This document shows, piece after piece, positions 28,376 through 36,146 of a stretch of 64,000 nt of DNA (the stretch's first letter is position 1; each line of letters opens with the position of its first letter). Both the position numbers and the translations under genes were made by a program. The notes below the pieces were generated by a model. That model searched no databases. It saw nothing but the letters and a program-made list of their open reading frames with translations, and was not told the origin of the DNA. Origin of the DNA: Sulfurimonas sp. (lineage in GTDB: Bacteria > Campylobacterota > Campylobacteria > Campylobacterales > Sulfurimonadaceae); NCBI RefSeq assembly GCF_026991475.1, contig NZ_JALXBK010000107.1, forward strand, positions 42,446 through 106,445. The letters run 5' to 3'.

Positions 28376-29026
28376 ATGAATAATGATTTAAAACAACAAC
28401 AAATTGCTCGTATAAATATATATGCACTACTTTCAAGACTTACAATGAGTGAAGTTGATGAAGGCTTATTAAAATCAATAGAAGAGGATGAGAATATCTT
28501 ATCTTTTTTTCCAACATATAAAACATGGAAAAAAAGAGATAAATTTGATAGAAAAGAGTTAATTGAGAGATATCTCAATGTTGATTTTACTAATCTTTTT
28601 TTACTACATCTCATTCCATATGAATCATTTTATACTCGAGAAGATCAGATGATGGAAACAGGTGGAGATAACCCTGTACAGGCAATTTTCAATGCTTTTG
28701 AATTTAAAGTAGAACTTGATAAAGCTCGTGTTATGTCAGCAGATCACATTGGAATTGAGTTAGAATTTATGTACGAACTTTGCAGAGCAGAGATGAAAGC
28801 GCTTGAAGAGAATGACATAGAGATTGCTAAACAACTTGCACAGCTTCAATATGGCTTTATGAAAGATCATATTGTAGAGTGGATGCCTATGTATCTCTTA
28901 AATGTAAAAAATGAGGCAGGAACAGCATTTTATTTTGATTTGGCTGATTTTACTTTAGAATTTATTTTAAGTGATTTTGAGTACCTTAGTGCATTAAAAG
29001 AAAAAGAGTATAAATACATAGCATGA
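28376..29026 (+). CDS. TorD-family molybdoenzyme chaperone
   Basis: A soluble all-helical, acidic protein of 216 residues: QQQIARINIYALLSRL at the N-terminus, LHLIPYESFYTREDQMM in the middle (the TorD/NarJ pattern of a Pro-Tyr-Glu-Ser segment before a D/E-rich helix) and ADHIGIELEFMYELC. These proteins bind the twin-arginine signal of the catalytic subunit and hold it until the cofactor is inserted. Position directly after the catalytic gene supports this. It overlaps the next gene by four bases. Confidence 0.85.
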   Translation: MNNDLKQQQIARINIYALLSRLTMSEVDEGLLKSIEEDENILSFFPTYKTWKKRDKFDRKELIERYLNVDFTNLFLLHLIPYESFYTREDQMMETGGDNPVQAIFNAFEFKVELDKARVMSADHIGIELEFMYELCRAEMKALEENDIEIAKQLAQLQYGFMKDHIVEWMPMYLLNVKNEAGTAFYFDLADFTLEFILSDFEYLSALKEKEYKYIA

Positions 29027-30123
29027 GTTTACTAACTTTAGACATTTCAAAATGTGTACATACTTCAAACAAATTTGCTATATGTGATAAATGTGTTACA
29101 GTATGTCCCGTTGAAACTATTAAAATAGATGAAGGTGTTATCTCCTTTGTCCCAAGTGAATGTGTTGGATGTGGTGGGTGTGATGCTGTTTGTCCTACTG
29201 CTGCTTATGAGTTGGATGACTTTAAGCCTATTAATTATGTTTTTAACTTTTTAGAAAATGACTTGGATGTTATAACATGTAAAAATGAACTTCCTTGTAT
29301 CGCTGCATTAAGCGTTGAAGAGTTGTTAAGTATGGCACTTATATCGCCTCAAAGTATTACTGCGGATATTGGTGCTTGTAAAGAGTGTCCTATTGCTGCA
29401 AAAAATTTACCAATTATTCAAGAGCGAGTTGAAGAGGTTAATTTTCTTTTAGAAGCGATGGAACAAAATTCTTTTATTGCTTTAAAAGAGTTGGACATTA
29501 AAGAAGAGATAGTTCAAACAGATACCCTAAGCAGAAGAAAGTTACTCTCAAAAGATGGCTTGAAAAAAGCTGTCAGTATAAAACAACAGTTTGAAAATGA
29601 AGTGGAATCAACGGATACTACATTAAAAACGCATGAAGTGACGAGTGCTGATATTGTTAAAATTAAGCAAAAAAATCTTCCAGATAGAAGAAGTTTACTG
29701 CTTATGGCGATGAAAAGAGCAGAGGTGCCTGAGACTTTTCATACTATTTCCATAGAAGATATTAGTTTTATTTCTCAAAAAGATTTAGATGAGAGCAGTT
29801 GTACGAATTGTCAGATGTGTTACAGAATTTGTCCTACTGGTGCATTAAGTTCAGATGGTAGAGGTTCTGTGATTAATTTTAATCCACTCTCTTGCGTGCA
29901 GTGTCATAGTTGTCATGATGTTTGTGAGCCAGATTCGCTAACACTAAGAAAAACTTTTGCACTCTCAAACTTTTTTGAGCCAAAGGTTGAAACTTTAGTC
30001 CGTTTTGATATAAAACGCTGTGATGAATGTGGCAATTTCTTTGCCTATCATGGTGGTGAAATGCTTTGTCGTAGATGTCAGATAGAAGAAGATGAAGCCA
30101 AAGAACTGTGGGGAATTAAATAA
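29023..30123 (+). CDS. Polyferredoxin with C-terminal zinc-ribbon-like motif
   Basis: 366 residues. Two N-terminal ferredoxin-like sets (CDKCVTVCPVE and CVGCGGCDAVCP, residues about 18-60) are followed by a linker with scattered Cys (CKECP). A second pair lies at about 265-305 (CTNCQMCYRICP and CVQCHSCHDVCEP). The tail has CDEC and CRRC about 18 residues apart, a possible zinc site. No signal peptide or membrane helix is seen, so it is cytoplasmic. It may move electrons for cofactor loading or link the complex to cytoplasmic donors. Overlaps are four bases upstream and one base downstream. Confidence 0.85.
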   Translation: MSLLTLDISKCVHTSNKFAICDKCVTVCPVETIKIDEGVISFVPSECVGCGGCDAVCPTAAYELDDFKPINYVFNFLENDLDVITCKNELPCIAALSVEELLSMALISPQSITADIGACKECPIAAKNLPIIQERVEEVNFLLEAMEQNSFIALKELDIKEEIVQTDTLSRRKLLSKDGLKKAVSIKQQFENEVESTDTTLKTHEVTSADIVKIKQKNLPDRRSLLLMAMKRAEVPETFHTISIEDISFISQKDLDESSCTNCQMCYRICPTGALSSDGRGSVINFNPLSCVQCHSCHDVCEPDSLTLRKTFALSNFFEPKVETLVRFDIKRCDECGNFFAYHGGEMLCRRCQIEEDEAKELWGIK

Positions 30124-30548
30124 TGAGTGAAAATATGCAAAATATTGATACAATGAATCTAAATGATGAAATCAAAATAGAGACAAAGTTATATGGTCTT
30201 ATTGCAGAACATGCAAGTCCAAATCGCCTTTTTGTTTTGTTAAATAAACTTGTAAAAGCAGATAATGTAGACGCTATGATGATACCGATGAATATACGTG
30301 AAGATGATTTTTATTTTACACTTTCTAATATGAAAAAATCTCATGTAAATGGTGCTTATATTGCACAGGAGTACCAAGAAAAAGCTGTTGAACTTTTAGA
30401 TGAAGCAGATGAGTTTGTTCAGGTTTATAACAAGTGTGATTTTGTACTGCGTGATGGTGAAAAACTTATAGGTACATATTTGGAAAAAAATGGTGCGCTT
30501 AGTGGTGATGCTTTAGCAAAAGAGATATACGAACAATTTATAAAATAG
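30123..30548 (+). CDS. Orphan protein resembling the shikimate-dehydrogenase substrate-binding domain
   Basis: 141 residues. From residue 21 the sequence KLYGLIAEHASPNRLFVLLN runs parallel to the AroE N-terminal pattern (YGLIGxPxxHSxSPxxHN). DAMMIPMNI, then NGAYIAQEYQEKAVELLDEAD and LRDGEKLIGTY, match the places of GxNVTxPxKE and dGxxxGxNTD. The NADP-binding half is absent, and the catalytic Lys/Asp pair is not obvious. It is cotranscribed with the molybdoenzyme genes (one-base overlap with the polyferredoxin). It may be a small-ligand-binding accessory or a fold look-alike; the resemblance was judged by eye. Confidence 0.55.
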   Translation: MSENMQNIDTMNLNDEIKIETKLYGLIAEHASPNRLFVLLNKLVKADNVDAMMIPMNIREDDFYFTLSNMKKSHVNGAYIAQEYQEKAVELLDEADEFVQVYNKCDFVLRDGEKLIGTYLEKNGALSGDALAKEIYEQFIK

Positions 30549-30560
30549 AGGAATAAAATT

Positions 30561-31022
30561 ATGGATATGAAAGATTTAAATGAGTTAAGAGGTGAATTTG
30601 AGCAGATGCAGAGACAGGCTATGAACCAGTCCTGTGAAGATGATAGTTGTGATATGGATACTCCAGAAGATTACCCCGACTACTTAAGAGCTATTTATGC
30701 TGAAATTATGCCACCAGCTAAAAGTGGTATTTATTTTTCTCGCTGGGATTTAAAAAGAATGGCCCAAGGGCTTGATGAATCTTTTGCTATTGATGTAAGA
30801 GAGAGAATGTTTAAAAACTTTATGCAATGGGTTGCTACACCTGATGATTTTAGAGCTGTTATAGAGCAGTTCTCTACGAACATGGATATGAAATGTGATA
30901 TGTATAAAGAGTATAGTGAAAAATACCCTGCATCAAAAGAGATTTTTGATGTTAAAATTGAAAAAGCTGAAAAGTCAAAACGCTATTTTGAAAAAGTTTA
31001 TAAAGAGTTTTTTACTGAATAA
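30561..31022 (+). CDS. Conserved-looking hypothetical, last gene of the molybdoenzyme operon
   Basis: An acidic, mainly helical soluble protein of 153 residues that I do not recognise. It has a small Cys cluster (SCEDDSCDM, about residues 24-32), a PEDYPDYLRAIYAEIMPPAKSG stretch and a helical C-terminus. It has no signal peptide. A ribosome site (AGAGGAATAAAATT) lies 12 bases after the AroE-like gene. A maturation or assembly role for the operon enzyme is possible only by context. Confidence 0.6.
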   Translation: MDMKDLNELRGEFEQMQRQAMNQSCEDDSCDMDTPEDYPDYLRAIYAEIMPPAKSGIYFSRWDLKRMAQGLDESFAIDVRERMFKNFMQWVATPDDFRAVIEQFSTNMDMKCDMYKEYSEKYPASKEIFDVKIEKAEKSKRYFEKVYKEFFTE

Positions 31023-31391
31023 TTAGTAATCAACTCCGAGTAAATCCTCTTCTACATCATATTTATCTGAGTTATCTTTTTTAAAGTTTGCAAGGTAACT
31101 CGTGATATTAATAATGTCTTTTTGTGTAAGTGTTTGAGCAAAGGTAAACATTATCTCTTGCTTTTGGGTATTTGCAATTCCCTTTTTGAAGTTTTCTAAT
31201 TTATCTGTTAGATATTTTTTCTTCTTATTTGCCAATTTTGGATAGTAACTACTTCCTTCTGCGTTTGTTCCATGACAGTTAGCGCAACCATTTTGAAAAT
31301 AGAGATCTCTGCCCTGCTCGTATGCAGATTCGGAAGCATAGAGCAGATGAGTAGTCAGGGTGAGGCATGTGCCTAAGATGAGAAGTTTCAT
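31023..31391 (-). CDS. Periplasmic c-type cytochrome (class I, monoheme)
   Basis: 122 residues with signal peptide (MKLLILGTCLTLTTHLLYA) and one heme site, CANCH, in YFQNGCANCHGTNAEGSSY. A distal methionine is in IMFTFAQTLTQKDI. It is a small electron carrier of the cytochrome c551/c553 type. It is the last gene of the minus-strand Bat operon, next to batD, and convergent with the molybdoenzyme operon (ends abut), so any link to that enzyme is not shown by operon structure. Confidence 0.85.
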   Translation of the reverse strand: MKLLILGTCLTLTTHLLYASESAYEQGRDLYFQNGCANCHGTNAEGSSYYPKLANKKKKYLTDKLENFKKGIANTQKQEIMFTFAQTLTQKDIINITSYLANFKKDNSDKYDVEEDLLGVDY

Positions 31392-32554
31392 TAGTAAATC
31401 CTTTTATTCTTCAATTTTTCAATTATTTCTGCTTTTATTTTCTTAAAACTAATACTTTTATTCTCTTTATAAACAAGCTCTTCTAACACTCTAATCTCAT
31501 CATGCATTTCTTGCAGGTCATAACTATTTGTAAGTATGGCAAGTAACTCTTTTGCTGTTTTTGCTTTTTGCAAAGCATCATGTTTTTGAAATGTAAGTTT
31601 TTTCTTTATCTTCTTTGGTGTGTTTAATGCAGTAATGTAACCACTTATAAAAATCATTAAATAGATTAAAAATTGTTTGAACCTTTCAAAGTCTATGGAA
31701 GGCTTATCTTTGGGTGACTCTTCTTTATCTAAAAGGCTAGATGTCTCTATTTTTGTAACTGTAATTATCTGCTTTGGTATTGTTAATGTATAGTATATTC
31801 CTCTTTTTGGAGAGTAGGCTTGCAGGGTAATCTTTGGTATGGTAAAGTTGTTTTTTGCACTTAATGCATAAATGTATTCTCTTTTTATCTTATATCCATC
31901 TTGTGTCAGTTTGGTATAAATGTCATTTACTTCAGAAAATACAGTTACATTTTTTATCTTTTTGATAGGATGAATATTTTTATTATCATAACCTGTGCCA
32001 CTCAAAGTATAGACTATATTTGTTGATTCGTATTGGTTGATCGCACTGTTTTGTAACTTTTTTTTGAGTTTGAAATCTCCAACCAAATCTATACTTTTTG
32101 CTAGTTTTTTTACTTTTATCTGTAGGGGTTCAATTGCTACTTTTGTGTCTTTTGTTTGAATGCCAACACTGCCGTCATGGTCATCTACATAGCTTTGTGC
32201 TACTGCATTGTCACTTGCTGTGCGAATAGTAAAGTCAAAATTGAGAGCTATCTCTTTTGCTTTAAGAGGAAAAAGAAGGTAAGTAAAAACTGTATGTGAA
32301 CTATGGTGATCTTTATCATCAATTTTTTTATTGAGTAAAATGATTTTAAAATCATTGCTTTTTTTAGGATGCAGTGAAAACATCATATTGTCTGTATGAT
32401 TGAGTTGTGTGGCTGTAAATGTGATTACTATCGCCTCTTTCACATAAGCAGATTTTTTATTTGCCAATAATTTATATTCGGCTAAATTTTGTGCATGTGC
32501 AGATATAAAAAATAGAATGAGTGTAAAGAGTACTCTACCAAGGTTCTTTTTCAT
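31391..32554 (-). CDS. batD: BatD-like oxygen-tolerance protein
   Basis: Membrane-anchored periplasmic protein of 387 residues: signal peptide (MKKNLGRVLFTLILFFISAHA), tandem Ig-like domains (AYVKEAIVITFTATQ; SAINQYESTNIVYTLSGTG), one membrane helix near 290-310 (FKQFLIYLMIFISGYITAL) and a basic cytoplasmic tail. I start it at the ATG at 32554 because this gives a clean signal peptide; earlier in-frame starts do not. It overlaps the VWA-TPR gene by 20 bases. Bat proteins are linked to stress tolerance and envelope function in other bacteria, with the mechanism unclear. Confidence 0.8.
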   Translation of the reverse strand: MKKNLGRVLFTLILFFISAHAQNLAEYKLLANKKSAYVKEAIVITFTATQLNHTDNMMFSLHPKKSNDFKIILLNKKIDDKDHHSSHTVFTYLLFPLKAKEIALNFDFTIRTASDNAVAQSYVDDHDGSVGIQTKDTKVAIEPLQIKVKKLAKSIDLVGDFKLKKKLQNSAINQYESTNIVYTLSGTGYDNKNIHPIKKIKNVTVFSEVNDIYTKLTQDGYKIKREYIYALSAKNNFTIPKITLQAYSPKRGIYYTLTIPKQIITVTKIETSSLLDKEESPKDKPSIDFERFKQFLIYLMIFISGYITALNTPKKIKKKLTFQKHDALQKAKTAKELLAILTNSYDLQEMHDEIRVLEELVYKENKSISFKKIKAEIIEKLKNKRIY

Positions 32555-34076
32555 CTGTATATCCTTTGTTGATTTTTTCATAAGCTTTATATGTGAATTT
32601 ATAAGCACCTTTTTGTTTCTTACTTGTGCTCTTTATAGATTTGTTTCGTTTGGTTTTCTTATTCGCTCCGCTGCCATTAGATTGGCTGTTTCCTGATCTG
32701 TTTGAACCCTTTTTACCACTACTCTTTTTTTTATTTGAGGATTTCTTAGAACTATTCTTTTTTGCTGTTTGCTGATTTTTTGGCAGCATTTTTGAGACAT
32801 CTTTTGCACTTTTAAGGGGTAACTTTCTAAGCAGTGTAAGATTATAAAGTGCGTCTTTATCTTCACCTAATGCAAGCGCATATATATAGTACTTTTTAGC
32901 TCTATCATACTCTTTTAGTTTTACAGCACAGTTTCCAAGATTATAAAAGAGTTTTTGTTTGAGTTCTTTGTCTCTACTTTTTATTTGCATATAGTAACTC
33001 ACTGCTTTTTTATATGCACCCTCTTTATAGTAGGATGTAGCTATGTTATAGTAACTTTTTGGTGAGGGCGAAACCTTTTTAAACGCAGTGGCAGCATTGT
33101 TATATTTATGTTCTTTATAGGATTGATTTGCACTCTTCAAATAGTGAAAATCTAGTAAATTTGCTCTACTTTGATTTGGAATGAAAAGAAATAATGGCAA
33201 GAAAACTAAAAATCTCTGCGCAATTCTTGTAATAGAAGATATATATAAAACAATAGCTATAAGCAGAGGAATATAAAAAAGTTCTTTATATGTTTTTACT
33301 TGAATCTGCTCTTTTTTTGTCTGCTGCGTTTGTAAATCACTTGAGAGTTTATCTATGTCATTGAGGCTACTTAGCTCATAGTATTTTCCACCTGTTTCAT
33401 TAGATAAATCAATTAACATAGGGTTTATTCTTGAAATAACAATAGAATCATGGCTGTCTTTTATGTATTTAGTACCCTTTTTAAGTGCTGCTCCTTTTTG
33501 TGTAGCAGTAGCAACAATATAGGGAATAATGCTAGAGTTTTTAGCAATTTTTACAAGAGTCTCAATCGAGTGCTCATCGCCCCCATCACTAAATATAATA
33601 AGATTTTTTTGTTTTATAGGAAGTTTTGCTACTGTTTTAAAAAGATTTTTTAGATTGGTGCTTTTTGTGAGAATATACTTTGGATTTAATGCATCCAGTG
33701 CCATTATACTTATCTCTGTATCGGTCGTAGGAGGGGAGATAAGTAGTGTAGATGATGTAAACGCAAAGAGCGTAAATCTATCTTGGGGATGCTCTTTTAT
33801 GAGTTTTTTAATAGCTAATTTTGCAAGTTTATATCGGCTGGGTTTTAAGTCTTTTGCCTGCATAGAGTAGGAAGCATCGATTGCTATTATATAATCATGT
33901 GAATTGAAGTTTTGCTCTACATAAGCATTTTCATAGGCTGGTCTTGCCATTGCAAAAAACATAAAAACCAAGCTTAGGTAGAGTAGTTTCTTTTGCTTAT
34001 GAGGGTGTATCTCTTTTTTGTAAATAAGATATAGAGGAATAAGTCCAAATAAAACCCACGCATTAAGAAGTGCCAT
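32535..34076 (-). CDS. batB: VWA-TPR fusion protein (BatB plus BatC)
   Basis: 513 residues. Two N-terminal hydrophobic helices (AWVLFGLIPLYLIY; LYLSLVFMFFAMA) precede a von Willebrand A domain (about 80-260) with the metal site DASYSM, followed by a membrane helix near 265-285. A run of TPR units comes next (about 315-410, AFKKVSPSPKSYYNIATSY, YNLGNCAVKLKEYD). The tail is basic, with Ser/Lys-rich runs. In many bacteria the VWA (BatB) and TPR (BatC) parts are separate genes; here they are joined. Together with BatA and BatD it probably makes an inner-membrane complex facing the periplasm. Confidence 0.85.
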   Translation of the reverse strand: MALLNAWVLFGLIPLYLIYKKEIHPHKQKKLLYLSLVFMFFAMARPAYENAYVEQNFNSHDYIIAIDASYSMQAKDLKPSRYKLAKLAIKKLIKEHPQDRFTLFAFTSSTLLISPPTTDTEISIMALDALNPKYILTKSTNLKNLFKTVAKLPIKQKNLIIFSDGGDEHSIETLVKIAKNSSIIPYIVATATQKGAALKKGTKYIKDSHDSIVISRINPMLIDLSNETGGKYYELSSLNDIDKLSSDLQTQQTKKEQIQVKTYKELFYIPLLIAIVLYISSITRIAQRFLVFLPLFLFIPNQSRANLLDFHYLKSANQSYKEHKYNNAATAFKKVSPSPKSYYNIATSYYKEGAYKKAVSYYMQIKSRDKELKQKLFYNLGNCAVKLKEYDRAKKYYIYALALGEDKDALYNLTLLRKLPLKSAKDVSKMLPKNQQTAKKNSSKKSSNKKKSSGKKGSNRSGNSQSNGSGANKKTKRNKSIKSTSKKQKGAYKFTYKAYEKINKGYTDEKEPW

Positions 34077-34979
34077 TTAAGTTCTCCTTTTTGCAAGCAT
34101 ATATAAAAGAAGTAAAATTGCAAATGCGAGAGGATAGGTGAAAAGCACCTTTTTGTTGAGATAGTGCTCAGAGCGTATAGCACTAGGTTCAAGCGTATTC
34201 AGCTCTTTATATACATCTTTTAATTCATCTGCGTTTGTTGCACTAAATGAGACACCATTTGTATCTTTTGCTATTTTTTCAAGGAGTTTTTTATCATACT
34301 CATTTTTTTTTCCAAGACCAATGGTGTATATTTTTACATGAAGTTTTTTTGCCCTTATTACAGCATCTTTTATTTTTGTCTCTCCACTGTTTTGATACCC
34401 ATCTGTGACAAGAATAATGACCCTGTTTTTTGCATGAGATTTTTGCAGCATATCGAGTGAACGGGCGAGACCATCACCTATGGCAGTAGAACTTCCAGCC
34501 ATGCCAACCTCTAAAAAATCAAGCATATAAGAGAGTGAATGCATATCATAGGTAATTGGTACGGGACTAAAAGCATAAGAACCAAAGACAACTACACCGA
34601 CATTATCATCAAATCGTTTTTGCACAAAACTTTTCATAAGATTTTCTAAAATCGTGAATTTACTTGCATCGCTCTCTTTGGAAGAGTAGCCGCTTTCATT
34701 CATTGAACCGCTGGTATCTAGTGCAAAAACAAGGTCACGACCCTTACGTTGTTGTGCATCTTTGGAGTCATAAGAGACAGGAGAGGCAAGGGCAGTGACT
34801 AAAAGGGTTAAAATCAAAGAGTAAAGTAGCTTCTCTTTGTTAATCCAGCCTCCGTGTTGTCGAAAAAGTGAGGTATGGGGAAAAACTATTTTTTTAATAC
34901 TTAGGGGACATTTATAGATACAAATGATAAGTGCTAAAAGTATAAACGCTGTGGGGTGTTGGAATTCAAAATTATGCAA
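34077..34979 (-). CDS. batA: BatA-like VWA membrane protein
   Basis: 300 residues with membrane helices near the N-terminus (AFILLALIICIY; LILTLLVTALASPV) and at the C-terminus (VLFTYPLAFAILLLLYML) around a VWA domain with the metal site DTSGSM and the downstream GDGLARSL and LVTDGYQNSG. The start is a TTG that abuts the TlpA-like gene's stop; the following batB begins right after its stop. The usual upstream moxR and DUF58 genes of such operons are absent in this window. Confidence 0.85.
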   Translation of the reverse strand: MHNFEFQHPTAFILLALIICIYKCPLSIKKIVFPHTSLFRQHGGWINKEKLLYSLILTLLVTALASPVSYDSKDAQQRKGRDLVFALDTSGSMNESGYSSKESDASKFTILENLMKSFVQKRFDDNVGVVVFGSYAFSPVPITYDMHSLSYMLDFLEVGMAGSSTAIGDGLARSLDMLQKSHAKNRVIILVTDGYQNSGETKIKDAVIRAKKLHVKIYTIGLGKKNEYDKKLLEKIAKDTNGVSFSATNADELKDVYKELNTLEPSAIRSEHYLNKKVLFTYPLAFAILLLLYMLAKRRT

Positions 34980-35474
34980 TTATCTACCTGCCCATAACAT
35001 TTTAAGATAGAGTGTAAGCGTGGAGCTGTATCCAACATCACTAAATGCAAGTTTATGCTCTTTATTGTAGATAAAAGTAGTAGGAAAACCAGTGATGTGA
35101 AACTTAGAAGCAAGGGCTGCGTTTGGGTCGTTAAATACTTTGAAATTATAGTTGTGCTCTTGTAAGAAGTGACGAACTTTTGCATCATCTCCTGATTTAA
35201 CGGCTATGGTCAATACTTCAAAATGTTTCGATAAAAAAACAATATTTGAAGCCTCTAATTTACATACAGGACACCAAGTAGCCCAGAAGTGAACTAAAAG
35301 GGGTTTATCTGATTTTACCTTATATACAGAGCCATCAATTAATTCAATGGAACGAATATTAAGTGGTGTATGTGTCAAACTCTGACTTTTGTAGAGACTC
35401 ATTATATTTGTCATAATTGTTACTGTTACAATTAAGAATATTATCTCTTTTGCATAATGCATAATCTTTTTCAT
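34980..35474 (-). CDS. TlpA-like membrane-anchored thioredoxin
   Basis: 164 residues: an N-terminal membrane anchor or uncleaved signal (IIFLIVTVTIMTNIM) and a thioredoxin domain with FWATWCPVCK (CxxC) and cis-proline in ITGFPTTFIYN. It should face the periplasm and keep thiols reduced, as TlpA/ResA proteins do for cytochromes c. It heads the batA-batB-batD-cytochrome c operon, and the gene at its far end encodes a cytochrome c, which agrees with that role. Confidence 0.86.
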   Translation of the reverse strand: MKKIMHYAKEIIFLIVTVTIMTNIMSLYKSQSLTHTPLNIRSIELIDGSVYKVKSDKPLLVHFWATWCPVCKLEASNIVFLSKHFEVLTIAVKSGDDAKVRHFLQEHNYNFKVFNDPNAALASKFHITGFPTTFIYNKEHKLAFSDVGYSSTLTLYLKMLWAGR

Positions 35475-35537
35475 ATCCTTAGATTAACACTTCTGTAATA
35501 ATAAACTGATAAAATAGCTAAAAACAAAGGAAAAAAA

Positions 35538-36119
35538 GTGCTAAAACTCCTATTTATATCATTATCAATATTTTTACTCTCTGGATGTGCAACTTTACAG
35601 AATACTCCACAAGTTAAAAAGAGCGTGAAAAGTGTAAAGAATGTAAAAAGTGTAAAAAAGGTAAAAAAGGTAAAAAGTGTAAAGAAGGTAAAAGTAAAAC
35701 AACATCAGATGTTCCAAACTGTAGCCAAAAAAGATGCAATTTTATTACAAAAGGGCAAAGCAAAAGAGCATTGTGCTGTTTGTGGAATGAATTTAGTGAT
35801 GTTTTATAAAACAAATCATGCAGCAACAGATAGTAATGGTACCGTACGTCAATATTGCTCACTACACTGCTTAACCAACGATTTACGCCATGGCGCTGAA
35901 CTACAAAACCCTAAAGTTGTTGATGTCTCATCGTTAAAATTTATTCCTGTGCAAGAAGCATACTATGTGGTAGGAAGTAAAAAGCATGGTACTATGAGCC
36001 ATGTAAGCAAGTATGCTTTTAAATCGCTAGCAGATGCGAAAAAATTTCAAGCAAAAAACGGTGGAGATATAGTGGACTTTTATTCTGCTTGGCAGCTTGC
36101 AAAAAAGGATTTCAAGTAA
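35538..36119 (+). CDS. NosL-like copper-binding lipoprotein with Lys-Val repeat linker
   Basis: 193 residues starting at GTG after AAAGGAAAAA. The signal peptide ends in the lipobox LLSGC, so it is lipid-anchored. Residues about 27-52 form a linker of short repeats (VKSVKNVKSVKK and similar), encoded by near-identical 9- and 12-base units. The C-terminal domain has CAVCGMNLVM, QYCSLHC and a YYVVGSKKHGTMSH segment, the pattern of NosL, which binds Cu(I) and delivers it to nitrous oxide reductase. No nos genes are near, so the copper client is uncertain. Confidence 0.8.
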   Translation: MLKLLFISLSIFLLSGCATLQNTPQVKKSVKSVKNVKSVKKVKKVKSVKKVKVKQHQMFQTVAKKDAILLQKGKAKEHCAVCGMNLVMFYKTNHAATDSNGTVRQYCSLHCLTNDLRHGAELQNPKVVDVSSLKFIPVQEAYYVVGSKKHGTMSHVSKYAFKSLADAKKFQAKNGGDIVDFYSAWQLAKKDFK

Positions 36120-36146
36120 TTTAAACTCAATTTTTAGGAGATAAAA

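Noticed and set aside
35620..35700. Short direct repeats considered as a CRISPR or phase-variation tract
   Set aside because: Repeats are contiguous without spacers, lie in frame inside the NosL-like gene and come in multiples of three, so they alter linker length only.
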